Source: Allacma fusca
Lineage: Eukaryota; Arthropoda; Collembola; Symphypleona; Sminthuridae
DNA: 64,000 nucleotides
Reading direction: 5' to 3'
Assembly (NCBI GenBank): GCA_947179485.1
Contig: OX359246.1
Coordinates: forward strand, 59,871,632 to 59,935,631
Shown: positions 31,001 through 42,169 of the stretch, piece by piece
Layout of the letters: every line of letters begins with the position of its first letter
How positions within the stretch are numbered: position 1 is the stretch's first letter
The notes under the pieces: model-generated
Told to the model about the DNA's origin: nothing
Seen by the model: the letters and a program-made list of their open reading frames with translations, nothing else
Database searches by the model: none
Program-made: the position numbers and the translations under genes

Positions 31001-33609
31001 AAGCAAGGTTGCGTGTGAATTTTTACAAAAATTGGATGGATGACTTGTAGCAAAACAGTTGAAAGTTAAGATGTGTGAGGTTTAGTGTTGCGTGAGCTGA
31101 TTTTGAGAAAGATACAAGGAACTTATGTAAGGATTTAAAGTTGGCTGGCTAATATAGTAACAGGCTGTTGGAGCACATTTAAGACTCACGTTGATGAATC
31201 AAGGTTACTAATTTAATCCACTGATCCGAATAGGACTGATAAGAATTGTAAACAAGAGTTTCCTAACTGCATGATCCCTGTTCCAATTTGAATTAACCTC
31301 AAATTTTACAAGCTCAAAATATTGTTCTCATGTTATGATACAAGCTATGAGTTCTTCAAGGTAGTTTATTTGAATCTTTAATCGTCCATTCTCTGTACTA
31401 TTCTGTCTTTTGGTCCTGAATGACCTGGTCCATTGAAGCAAATGTAGTGTCTGATTGAGACTGTCAGAATTGAGCCCTATATTTATTACTTTGAGAAATT
31501 GCTCCTTCTTAATATAATTTAATTTGGATCATACAACTGTGTGTGTGTACAAACTTAATCCGTACATATCATTATAGTTAGATACTTGGGACGACATCCA
31601 AATGGAAAGGTATCGTAAATCCTCATAAGATTTAATCCCTATTGTGAGAAACCACGAAGCCAGTACACTAATAACAATAAATCAAAAATTGTAGTAATGT
31701 TGCCTTAGTTTCCCTTGATTTTCTTACACAACAAGACAATTTACAAGAACTCCATAAATAAGCTATGAAGGGATTCATATGAACCTAAGAAAAATACCTT
31801 GACGGATGGTGAGACTGAGCGAATTTGTGGTGTGCTTAGCAAGTAGAAATGTGTTATTATAAACTTATGCTATTACTTCTTACAATGTATGTATAGGGAT
31901 ATTATATAAAACGTCGGTGACAGGTTGGATATATGTATCCGTCCACCTGTCCTACTTTTCCGTAATTATTGGGGAAAATTATTTGACAATTACTTGTGTA
32001 GATAAGACTTTTATGGATTTTACTTCATTTTGTGCCATAATATTCTTTGGGGGTGTATTTGCATGTTTTTTGTGGTCAGTATACTATATATTTGGTAATA
32101 ATTTGTACGCTCCACATTTGATTGCAGTGTTATTGATTTCATCACGTATGCACACACATGTGTGCTCCTTGTTCAGTAGCTATTTAAGTTTACAGCAGGT
32201 TGATGATTATAATAATTGGAAATTCTGTGCTCCATAATTATTTGCGTAGGTTCAATAATATTACACAACTTGAAATAATAACCGAGAAAGATTTTTCAAA
32301 ATAGTACGTATGAAATAAAATATTAAGAACGGAAAAATTATTTTATGGATGCTATTTTCAAACGATTACTTTGACTGGAATAATTTGGAAAGTATTTCCA
32401 CCTTTCAATGATTATTTCCATGTTTTGATTTCCCTCATTATTTGTTGTTGTTTAACGTTTATTACATTTTAAATTATACAACATTTACGGAAACAGAAGA
32501 ATAATTCTTCTGAATTACTGAATGTACGTAAATATTATGTAAGCTCTATTATAAAATACTCGGACATAGTATCTATAAGGTAAGGTGTAGTGGGAAATCG
32601 AACAATAAGTGTTAGCGAATGGTTATTTGATTTTTATGATAAGTGTTGTGTTTTAAGTTATCAAGCGGATAGGGGGAGCATTCTAGGTTACACATAGGGA
32701 AGCTTTTGGGTTTAGGATTGGAGGAATCCTATGCTTTTTGGCCAGTGTCTTTGATTACGGATAGAGGGAGATGCTAGGACTGCGAACATTGACGGATTTT
32801 TAACAGACAGTGAATGAACAACGTTTCAGCATATGAAGTGAGATGTTTGTTTATATTTTATACAAGACGAAATTTTGTAGAACATGTGAAATTAATAAAT
32901 CCCCAATGCTGTGACTGTACCTGGTGCCCAAAATCAAAAATACTCTTACTAGCTTTTGTTAAATTTTAAGAAAGATTCTCATTTCTGTTAGTTTGCTCCA
33001 TATTTTTAATTCCTCGTACATTCGAGGCTGGATGTTAGCTTTTGTAACCATTTGTTTCCGCCCTGCAGTGCCATAATCATTAAACGTCCGTCTTCAGATT
33101 TTTCGTGGGAATCAAAGCCCATAAAATAGCTTAAGTACAGGGGGGTTTTTGTTCAGAACTGACTTTGATATTGCAATGTCAAATTTGAGGGGGAGACAGC
33201 CTTGTGTAGAATATAATCGAACCTGTACAAAACCCAGATGATGACATGGATGCAAATTGTAGAACGTCTGACTCATAGAATGTCTGGAGTTTGTTGGAAT
33301 TACCTTGAGATTTATCCTAATTGATTATATAGAACGTGATTAATTTCGTATTAGGATAAATACTACGTATAAGTCCCTTTCTAGTACAACATCCTTATTT
33401 ACTGGATCCTGAACGCTTATTAGAATCTCTTAAGTTCATTATTTGAATTTATTCAAAATTAATTGGTTCCTTACGGTAAGAATAAAATCAATTCCATTTG
33501 AGGAACTCCTCGATCTATGTCTGTAAATTACCTATATTAAGCTGATTACAAATGAATTGCGACGAAGCCTCGTTAGAGATATCTACAGTTCATATCAGAT
33601 TTTGTTGAG
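28001..33609. other. Non-coding, AT-rich stretch upstream of first gene
   Basis: No supported gene. A C10 run lies at 29223-29232. Two frames were considered, 30411-30611 (ATG start, 66 codons) and 31917-32237 (hydrophobic, no ATG at its start). Neither has splice signals or family resemblance. The stretch forms the upstream flank of the small secreted-peptide gene that starts near 33,642. Confidence 0.5.
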
Positions 33610-33645
33610 TATTTAAAGCCCACTGTTTTGAGGTTTGAGTCAGTT
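33610..33645 (+). promoter_or_regulatory. TATA box and initiator of secreted-peptide gene
   Basis: TATTTAAA at 33610-33617 lies 32 bp before the A of a TCAGTT initiator at 33640-33645. TCAGT is the classic arthropod initiator, and this spacing is what a TATA/Inr core promoter requires. The predicted start at about 33642 gives a 5' leader of about 105 nt before the first ATG of the three-exon gene. I found no clear downstream promoter element. Confidence 0.6.
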
Positions 33646-33746
33646 TCGTTCGAGGCTTCTACTACTGCACTTTACAAGGAAAATATTGGAGAAGTAATAA
33701 TTGCTTATCCGTCACAGGGCGTCAAAACCGTCGTGGGCCCTTCAAA

Positions 33747-34181
33747 ATGAAGACAGTGGTAAATAATTTGAGGATATTTTAATATAAGCATATAACTTAT
33801 TATTAGTTCATCATTCCATGTCTGCATCTAAATTTTGAATTTTAAACCCTGTCTCAGTTGATCATTTGTGCTGTTCTGCTGCTGTGCTCATCAGCAACTC
33901 TGGCGAAAGTTGGGAAAGAGAAATCAAAACATGCACTTGTGAGGTCCAGTGGTCACACCCAGGTTGTTTGATATCATTTCATTACCAACAAATGTATGTA
34001 TCTTAGAATTGAGACAATTAACATGTGTAAGTCTCATTCATTATTTCTCATTATATAGAAGTACTTGCCACTAATGTATAAACGGGGAACTGGACATTCC
34101 AGAAAAACCGATGAAACAGCAAGAAAAGCGCCAGAAAAAGAAACGCACCAAGAAAGGCGTTTTTACGGTGGTCACGTTTAG
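33747..34181 (+). CDS. Small secreted peptide, three exons (79 aa)
   Basis: Reconstructed from splice signals; no single open frame shows it. Coding exons are 33747-33758, 33858-33962 and 34059-34181, all junctions in phase 0, with GT donors (gtaaat, gttgtt) and acceptors ending ctcag and tatag. The protein begins MKTV, then a hydrophobic run (LIICAVLLLCSSATLA, residues 5-20) that reads as a signal peptide with cleavage near A20. The mature part is about 59 residues, strongly basic, without cysteines. It contains dibasic KR (in MYKRG) and RR (in ERRFYGG) sites and ends GGHV. The core promoter lies upstream at 33610-33645 and a poly(A) signal downstream at 34266. I do not recognise the family. 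Dibasic sites would fit a neuropeptide-like precursor, but a cationic secreted or cuticle-associated peptide is equally possible. Confidence 0.7.
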
Positions 34182-34265
34182 TCGAAGCCAATAGGTTTCA
34201 TAATGAAAACCCTCCTACTCAATATTTTATTTACAAAATGTAATTAATTGAAATGAAAGAACAAT

Positions 34266-34271
34266 AATAAA
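34266..34271 (+). terminator. Poly(A) signal of secreted-peptide gene
   Basis: AATAAA, 85 nt after the stop codon of the three-exon secreted-peptide gene. The position and strand suit a 3' end at about 34,290. Confidence 0.6.
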
Positions 34272-34820
34272 GGATCTAGAAACTTAAACATGAGTATTTA
34301 TAAGTATCCTACATGGCTTTGATTTGAACTCATGCTGTTATGCAGAAGCGTAGAGGTTTGCACAGTAAAAATCCGTTGATTAGAACTTGACTAAAGGGCG
34401 AAGTGAAATGCAGTAGTGTGACAGATAAGCAGAGAAATTATTTTAAAGCGTAAGGAAACGATGGGCAAAACAAATCCGAGATAAATGTCAACTCATTTCT
34501 AAACTCATTTTTCGAAATATCCTCTTGCAAAATCCTTGAGTCTTGTTGTGATACGTTGCTCAAGATTCCAATGTATAGAATAAGCTAAAAATAAATAAAA
34601 AAAAATAGCTTAAATCTGGGACTACGCGGGGCAAGGAATGTCAGATTGATCTTCCATATGGACAAATGTTGTAACCGTAACATTTGGTTTTAAGAAAAAT
34701 CATGACCATTTGTACGGGGCTTTCGATACCATTGCGTGATGTTACAAGAAAAATATTTTGAATTCTGAATTAACTACATAGGTAATTACATGTAACGGCT
34801 AAGTTCTACAATCCCGGCCG
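34272..34820. other. Intergenic, nothing recognised
   Basis: AT-rich DNA between the secreted-peptide gene and the minisatellite. I see no gene, RNA gene or terminal inverted repeat in it. Confidence 0.5.
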
Positions 34821-35000
34821 TTTCCACTTTTCCACCTTTTTTCCACTTTTTCCACCTTTTTCCACTTTTTCCACCTTTTTCCACTTTTTCCACCTTTTTC
34901 CACTTTTTCCACCTTTTTCCACTTTTTCCACTTTTTTCCACTTTTTTCCACTTTTTTCCACTTTTTTCCACTTTTTTCCACTTTTTCCACCTTTTCCACT
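34821..35000. repeat. Pyrimidine/purine minisatellite, 10-11 bp unit
   Basis: About 17 copies of TTTTTCCACC/TTTTTCCACT. The left half alternates the two variants, making a 20-21 bp dimer; the right half is a run of six 11-bp TTTTTTCCACT units. On the minus strand the array reads in all three frames as Lys/Glu/Gly-rich frames, which are artefacts. The strand asymmetry is complete: almost no A, and G only in the flanks. Confidence 0.9.
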
Positions 35001-35106
35001 TAAAATTTCAAAATTCCTATCACACATTCAACTTAAACTAACGGTCCCAAAATGATCCCAGCTTCATTTAGACCGTCTCCCTGTGGAATATTTTAGGCCG
35101 GTGGAC

Positions 35107-35277
35107 CAAGGATGGGAATCGGTATCGGAATCGGAATTATATTCGAAAATTTGAGGATTTTAATTCATATTGGAATTCCAAATAATTCCCAGGAAGTATT
35201 TTAATTCAAAATCGCATTCAAAAAATTTTTTTGGAATCGGAATTGGTATTCAAATATGTTTTACTGAATTCCGATTA
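35107..35277. mobile_element. Truncated word-array element (GGAATCGG type), one end
   Basis: The block starts CAAGGATGGGAATCGG and continues with degenerate repeats of GGAATCGG, GGAATTC and AATTCC for about 170 bp. The start resembles the ends of the complete hAT-like elements in this window, which share an ATGGGA core. No matching opposite terminus or target duplication is present, so this looks like a solo or truncated end. Confidence 0.45.
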
Positions 35278-35831
35278 AAATAAAGTATTGCTTACTCTTA
35301 ATACAAGCGCTCACGATTTAGGCATACAACAAGTCTCTACGACAGGGCTTGATTCGTAAGCCGTTGGGCGTTTAATTTCTACAATCACACTACCACCTCT
35401 TCAAGTAATTGTCCCTGTGAAGCACAGGGCTTTTACTATTGTGCATATTTTACAACTAGAAGTTTTGAACTTAGCGCACAAAGATAAAACTTACAATAAA
35501 TTTTGTTACAACTAAATTTATGGTATTTCACAAACCACGAGACCAATTACCCAATACTATACCGAAGTTAGTGTGTTACAATTCTGAAATCTAATACGTT
35601 AAATAATTTAAATATTTGGGCGTACTATTTGACAGCAATGTGTATTTTCTAAACCATTTTAATCTTGTGCTCTGAAGTCTCTTTCACTATTGATTGTACT
35701 TATGTATATCGTTTATGAAACTACATCTAATCAATCATGCATTCAAAATACATGAATTGTTTTATACTTTCCAACATAGACAATTGTTTACCAATATGGG
35801 TGTTTCTATGAAAACAAGCTAAAATAAATCA
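35278..35831. other. Nothing recognised
   Basis: AT-rich DNA between the truncated word-array block and the hAT-like element. No coding or structural signal seen. Confidence 0.5.
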
Positions 35832-35839
35832 TCTCTTGG

Positions 35840-36986
35840 CAGTGGTCGTCATGGATACAAGAAGTTTGTTCCCGTTCCCGTTCCTGTTCCCACTCAATGG
35901 GTACTCTCCGTAAGTGTTCCCGTACCCGGGCCCGATCCCGTTATGATGGGAACAGTATTTTAGGTACTCGTTCGCATAAATTTAATAAAAGTACGTACCC
36001 GGACCCGTTCCTGTTCCCGTACCCAGAAATTAAAAATGTTGTGGACCCGTACCCGTTCCCACAGCTGGTGTCCCCGGTCCCGTTCCCGGGTCCAAGTCGT
36101 ATTGTACTTACAATTAGTGTGGTAAAAATTATTATCAGAATTTCTGTAGCCACCAAACCCTTCGTTTTGCAGATAAATACAGACAATATGCAGGGCGGCT
36201 AAACGCTCCCCCATTGCTAAACGTAACGGCGTAATAACAGACTGTTTAATTCTTCAGAGATTATGTACCGAGTAAACCGAATATCAACACTTCAAAATGT
36301 CATACTGGGAAAATGCTCTTCCAAAAATAAAATTACATGTTGATGAGGGTTTCAAAATGGTACTTAATATTTAAGATCAATTGCTGGCCCAAAGATAATT
36401 ATTCTGCATATAAAATATATCTGAAAAAACATGCCAGTACATACATGGATCAGTTTCCCTTTGTTAGTTTTATTTAAAAAAAACATTAACTCGAGCAATC
36501 CATTTTTCAGGGGTAAAACCTGCAGTAAAAGTATAAACTAATAATAATTATTTTAATATTTATTATATTAACTTGTAGAACTATTCTAGAAAATACCGCA
36601 ATTGTACTGAAACCTGAAACACGATTTCTAGCATTTGTATCTTTAAGGCAGGGATATGTGTGTAGAAATTGGAGGAAATTGTAGAAATCAATTTTGAATG
36701 CGTTTCTAGAAGATGGTAAAAGTACCCACTCGATCCCGGGAACAACAGGTATGGGAACGGGATCATGTGCAGACTGTACCCGTTCCCGATGGGAACGGGA
36801 ACAAAATGAAAATCTCCGTTCCCGTTCCCACTCGTGTTCCTGTTCCCGGTGGTCGGGTTCACTTGAGTGTGTTCCTGCTCCCGTACCTAAACTGGTTGGG
36901 AACAAAATATTTGTTCCCGTACCCGTTCCTGTACTCGTTCCCGTTCCCATGTACCCGGGTTTTACCCGTTCCCATGACGACCACTG
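35840..36986. mobile_element. Non-autonomous hAT-like element, CCCGTTCC word array
   Basis: A 1,147-bp element with perfect 15-bp terminal inverted repeats (CAGTGGTCGTCATGG at 35840-35854, its complement at 36972-36986). It is flanked by a perfect 8-bp target duplication TCTCTTGG (35832-35839 and 36987-36994). The 8-bp duplication and CAGTG terminus fit the hAT superfamily. Subterminal zones (about 35,866-36,095 and 36,715-36,970) consist of degenerate repeats of CCCGTTCC, CCCGTACC and the complement GGGAACGGG. The middle is plain AT-rich DNA with no transposase, so it must move in trans. Low-complexity open frames over the arrays are artefacts. Confidence 0.88.
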
Positions 36987-36994
36987 TCTCTTGG

Positions 36995-38549
36995 CATAAT
37001 TTTACTACCATATATAGTACCTGTAACATTCAGTTTGTGTACAAGGTGATGAAGCTTGATGAAATAAAGATACATGGTTTGAAGGTTCAAAAACCCGGGT
37101 ATTAAATTTGCTAGCTGGGAAATACGGAAGCATGTACTCCCTGCCAGTCACACAGAGAACTCAAGCAAGGAGTGTGGTGAATGTACTGATCACCTGGTTG
37201 ACCTGTGGGTCATGAGGTCACCCAAGGGTCAGCAGATTTGTAAGAAGTACCAAATACAATGTGGGACAGTAGATTGTTCGATTCACTTATATTATTTATA
37301 AGATACCCGTACAGGGCCGTACACACGGGAAAAGATAAAGTCCATTTTGTATTTAGTGCTCTATTTATGTATAAAATGACTCTTCATTGAATAAATCAAA
37401 TATAGATCTTATTACAAACAGAATCAAACATTTCCATCCGAAGGTTTCGTTTCAACGACATCATTTCTCGGTTCAAAACACAAAGATCTGGGTTTACAAG
37501 ACCATGTCCCCAACCAGGGGCGGGGCGATGTAACAATATGATCAAATGAGAATTTACATTACTATTAAACTGTTTTTGATCCGCCAGAGTTACCCTGCTT
37601 ATTTTATAAGCGCTTCCTTAATCTCTTTACTTACACTAATGAAGCCTGGCCAAGAACAATTTTACATCGTGAACAATATTCAGAAACTGTTTAGTCAGAT
37701 TAGTAAAATACTGTGCCAGCAAGCGCAGCAGTAGCAACAGAATCCAAGAGAGTTATAGATCATTATGTAACAGGTTTTTAAAATAAAAAAATTATGTCCC
37801 CCAACTTGAAGTTTACATACATATGTAATTACGTATGTCGTTTATTCTTACTCTTTGCATATTTTTGCATGGAGTGGATCAAAATACCTGAAATTTCCAA
37901 AGTTAGGGGTTTTCAGGCAATTTCAGGTGGGCAAGCAAAAATTATTTTCGTTTGTGCGTTTTTATTATTCATCCCACTTTGTAGCGACTGGAGTGTTTAC
38001 TTATGTAGGATAATAGAAATATATTTAGAAGGATGAGATTCAATTATGATTCTTAGATATCTCAACTCTGCATCTCTCTCTCAAATCAATCTGTATCTCA
38101 AATTTTAGAGCTACGGATTCAATAATTGAAATAATTGGGGTGTCGTTATAAGGAGCGTCGATTGTACGCTTAATATAATAATATGAAGATATTTCATTCC
38201 CTCATCTTATTTTTATCGGATTCTTCCTTCTTGCTTAATTGTGTCATTTATTTTCAACGGGCCGACAATAAAAGTGTATAAAAAACTAAATGCACAATTT
38301 ACTTACTTATAGTACAGTTTTCATGTCCTCTTTTTAATTTATTATACAATTTTTTAATTTAACATACCAAGTATACATCCAGTATTTACGATACAGTTTA
38401 CACTTACTATAATCGACTTGACCGATAAGATAATTTTTTCTATAGATGCAAAAATTATTGGACGTCCGGGTTAATTACGACAGTGTTAATGTGTCTCCTT
38501 TCAAAAGTGTCTACTGCATTTGAAGGGCGCTTATGCATAAAGTATACAC
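36995..38549. other. Mostly unassigned DNA; possible stray exon
   Basis: No firm gene. A frame from about 37,083 to 37,306 on the plus strand is open for about 70 codons and contains five cysteines (around ECGEC and QICKKY). A good donor (gtaagaag) follows the triplet ATT T within it, so a broken or alternative exon is possible. A second frame (37546-37734, ATG start, 62 codons, ends AQQ) is also non-repetitive. Neither has homology I recognise. Confidence 0.35.
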
Positions 38550-38706
38550 TTTAGTTTAGTTTTAGTTTAGTTTAATCCTTTATTGTTAATTCATGTCAGT
38601 GACAGGCACTGTTTTCCGATGAACAACACCCTTAGTTGTAGAGGACAACTAAGAGAGGAAAATATAATGTGTAGAAAGTAGAGGTTATAAAATCTATGTA
38701 TTACAG

Positions 38707-41115
38707 TCAGTGAGTCTTGTTAATATTTATTCTATACAATTTTTGAATTTCTGATTTAAAATCTTCATGATTTCTAATAGTCTTCAGAGTCGTATTTAAA
38801 GAGTTCCATGCATTGATTGCTCTATATTGAAAGGATTTTCTGAAATGCTCATATTTAAATTTAGGTAGTGCAATATTTAGGGCGAATTTACTCTCCCGGA
38901 TACATGATCGTTTAGGAAATATACATTTCAGATGTTCAGGTATGAAATCTGAGGTCAGAATGGTTCTCGTAAAAGTTAACATATGGTAATTATACAATTG
39001 GTATGTATTTGATATATTTAGGTCGTGGTATACATTTTTTGAGGTAGGATTGTAGTTACTTAGAAATCTACGCACACAAGTATCAATTCTAGATAAGGAT
39101 TCAAAGTTGTAACAATAAAGTGGAATACAATATTCAATAATTGAGTTTATAAGAGCTGTGATAATTATTTTTAAGCATTCCTTAGGTATTAGTCTTTTAT
39201 GATAAGTAAGGTTTCCAAGTCTCTGGTTTATTTTGCCATTGATATAACTTAAATGCTTAGTCATACTTAGATGTTCGTCAATGAATATGCCTAGATATTT
39301 AAACTCATAGACACGTTCAATATACACATCAGGAGTAATACCTATAGTCGGAGGGGCATTATCAAGGTTAATATTAGTATGTGGGAACTTATATAGCATA
39401 TATTTAGTCTTCGAAAAGTTGACTTCCATGCAGTTTAAGTCACACCATTCACAGATAATTTGCATACATGACTTGAGTAGTTCCATCACCTTCTCAATAT
39501 TACGTTCCTTGACAGTACAACCCACATCATCAGCATAATCAATTGTATGGGAGATAGCGCTGAGACGACTGGAGTTGAGACTGTTAAAGAAAATAATAAA
39601 GAGAAGTGGGCCAAGGCAGCTTCCTTGTGGGACGCCAATAAGCAGTGGAAATGAACACGAAATGCTACCGTTGATTTTTATGGAGAACGTTCTGTTTTTA
39701 AGATAGCTACTTATAAGTTTTGTGAGGTAGAATGGTACATTGAATTCAGAGTATAGCTTTTTAATTAGCAAAAGGTGACTCACTTTGTCAAACGCTTTTT
39801 TAAGGTCGACATAGAGTGATGCGACTATATATCCTTTATCTAAACTTTGGAATATGTCATGCAAAAAGCTAGTTGTAGCTAGTTGAGTGGAGAGAAAATC
39901 CCTAAATCCAAACTGGCTGGGGGAGAGTTTATCCCGAACTTCATTAGTTAATCTACGGTAGATAACCTTTTCAAGAACTTTGCTCATAAATGGTAGGATT
40001 GAGATAGGGCGATAAGAGGTAGCTTTCTTAGGATCCTGTCCAGGCTTAAGGATTGGGGTTATGACCGCTTTCTTAAATACATATGGGAATCTGCCAGTGC
40101 TGAAAATGAAGTTAAAGAATTTACATAGTTGGATATTGAGAATTTCAATGTTGATTTTAAATATTCTAGATGGGATAGAAGTCGCTGTACAGTTATGACT
40201 GATTTTTGTTAATTTTATGGCATGTTCTACTTCATTGTATTTAATTGGGAGAAATTCGATGTTTTTATTATGCTCACTTAAAAAGTCGTCTATGAGGGGA
40301 CTGTCATCAATTGAATTAATACAAAAGGCAGAAGCAAGCTCAGTGGCTATAGCTTCATTAGTGCATGCCACTCCTAAGTCCGTGTGTAGTTCTTTGATTT
40401 GCATTAATTTACGTTTTTGGTTAGTCAGCTCAAAATATGTTTTCCAAGTATCATTAGCGCTCTTACCTTTGGAAAACAAGTTCAGGAAGTAATTTTTCTT
40501 AGTAGTAGTGATAAGGTTATTCAGTTTGTTTCTGCATTTCTTGTATAATAAATGGTGATAAGGGTCATGTGTTTTCAAGAAGTTACGTTTAAGCTTGTCC
40601 CTAAGTCTGATGCAATTGAGTATAGCATTAGTCATCCATGGGGATTTTTTAGATTTAACAGATTTGGTGAGAATAGGAACATGCTTATTTATAACAGGAA
40701 TTGAAAGTTTGTTTAGAATGTCGTACATATCATCGGGATCCTCAACAACATCCATTACAATCCAGGGAATCTTATTTAAATCTTCTATAAGATCCCTGGA
40801 ATTCAGATTTTTGTAATTTCTAAATTGTATCACCTCACGTGTGCCAGGTATTTTGAATTTACGTCTAATTGTGTAGATAATATCATGATCACTCATACCA
40901 GTGGGGATGACTCCATAATCCAAAACATTATGTTTATTGTTAACGAAAATGTGATCAATCAGTGTTGATGTTTTCAGGGTTACCCTGGTAGGTTGATTAA
41001 TTAATTGATGTAGATTATACGATTTGAATGTTTTAAGGTAAGTACTTGTTACAGGATCATCAAGGAGGTTTACGTTAAAATCACCAAAGATATGTGTTTC
41101 CAGTAGCAGAGGGTT
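38707..41115 (-). pseudogene. LINE ORF2: endonuclease C-terminus and reverse transcriptase
   Basis: About 800 LINE-derived residues, numbered here in an 826-residue open frame whose first ~24 residues come from the inserted element. The end of an apurinic-type endonuclease is visible as GDFNVNLL (35-42) and SDHD (99-102). Reverse transcriptase follows: RPIS (393), VDLKKAFDKV (460-469), GVPQGSCLGPLLF (518-530) and YADD (551-554), all intact. The N-terminal part of the same ORF lies beyond the insertion at 42170-42540. Removing the insertion and one copy of its duplication rejoins the frame exactly at ...FYRTTN / PLLLETH..., showing the LINE ORF was open when hit. Closest to CR1/L2/Daphne-type enzymes by eye. 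Confidence 0.88.
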
Positions 41116-41255
41116 CCCAGTCACTCCAAACTGTATGGGATTCCTATAGGATGCAAGTTCTGTGAGAAAATGTACCAGAAATCCCACAAGCCATATAGGA
41201 TCTTATACAAATAATTCAGCTCGTCAGAAACTGGCACTCGATTCTTATAAGAGAG

Positions 41256-41490
41256 GGTACCATAGGAAGTTTTTGGAAAAATCCTATAAGTTGGGTAGCA
41301 CAAATATTGCAAGTGCGAGTACCATAGGACATTTTCAGAAAAATCCTATAAGCGGGGGGTACCATAGGAAGTTTTTAAAAAAATCCTATAAGTTGGGTGC
41401 CGCATATCCTGCAAGTTCGAGTACTATAGGACATTGTCAGAAAAATCCTATGGTTTCGGGTACCATAGGACATTTTTATAAAAATCCTGT
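41256..41490. repeat. 102-bp higher-order tandem repeat within the TIR element
   Basis: The motif TACCATAGGA...AAAAATCCTAT recurs with first bases near 41258, 41320, 41360, 41422 and 41461. The spacing alternates 62, 40, 62 and 39 bp, so the real period is about 102 bp, made of a long and a short sub-unit, with two full copies and a partial third. Confidence 0.8.
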
Positions 41491-41867
41491 ACTTGCTTTG
41501 ACAAGGATTCTGCGCTCCTCATCGTTTGTACAAGACATATATTATAACCGCCAAATTCGCCATACTTAATCAACAGCAGTTGTCATTCACATGTTCTTTG
41601 GTTGTGATGAACGTCAAATCGGCTTACCTGTTCTTTAGATTGTTTCAATTTTAACTTACAATTAGTAATAGTAAGACAAGCGAAAAATACAAAAAGTGTG
41701 TGTTTTGTTCTTTTTTTTCAATTCATACGTGAAATTATTTACTTGTGACTGCAATTTTATTTTGTAGTGTTACATGTTATTTCCACAGAACTGCAGTGAA
41801 GGGTGTATTAATATTGACAATTTGAGATGTATATGTATGAAAACGTTAATGGCAGTTGGCTTAATTG

Positions 41868-41910
41868 TTTAGACAATTGTAAATATTGTAAATATTTACA
41901 ATTGTCTAAA
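41868..41910. repeat. Perfect 19-bp inverted repeat with 5-nt loop
   Basis: Arms TTTAGACAATTGTAAATAT at 41868-41886 and the exact complement at 41892-41910, separated by TGTAA. It lies within the TIR element, about 250 bp to the right of its centre. Capable of cruciform or RNA hairpin formation. Confidence 0.85.
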
Positions 41911-42169
41911 AATTAAACTAACTGTAGTACAGATGGCTATGTAGTTTTAATTTTGGAGGAAAATGGAGTAGAAGTAGAGAAGTGCATAAGATAATAATAA
42001 ATTTTCAACTATAGGACAAGCTAGAGAAAATCCCATGCGAGGTTGGGACTAGTAACTATGGGATAGTATAGGATCCTGTAGTAAAATCGTTTGAGATATC
42101 GTCCGCAGATCTGATACTTTTATCCTATAGATTTTACATGTAGGATCCTATACATTTGGAGTGACTGGG

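Larger units (their letters stand above)
41116..42169. mobile_element. Non-autonomous TIR element inside the LINE, CCTATAGGAT words
   Basis: A 1,054-bp element with 15-bp perfect terminal inverted repeats CCCAGTCACTCCAAA, then imperfectly inverted sequence rich in TATAGGATCC/ATCCTATAG words. The symmetrical reading gives a 2-bp duplication TT (41114-41115, 42170-42171); an asymmetric reading allows up to 5 bp (GGGTT). No transposase is present. A termini/duplication pattern of CCC...GGG with 2 bp also occurs in the CACTA-like element at 48169-53298, so I favour the CMC group, without proof. It holds a tandem repeat at 41256-41490 and a perfect hairpin at 41868-41910. Confidence 0.85.

Noticed and set aside
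31917-32237. 106-codon hydrophobic frame resembling a membrane protein
   Set aside because: No ATG at the start, no upstream exon found; AT-rich DNA gives hydrophobic codons by composition.
34786-35027. Three overlapping Lys/Glu-rich frames on the minus strand
   Set aside because: All three frames are open only because the 10-11 bp minisatellite lacks stops; no gene signal.
36507-37105. Gly/Thr- and Pro/Val-rich frames on both strands
   Set aside because: They translate the CCCGTTCC word array of the hAT-like element.
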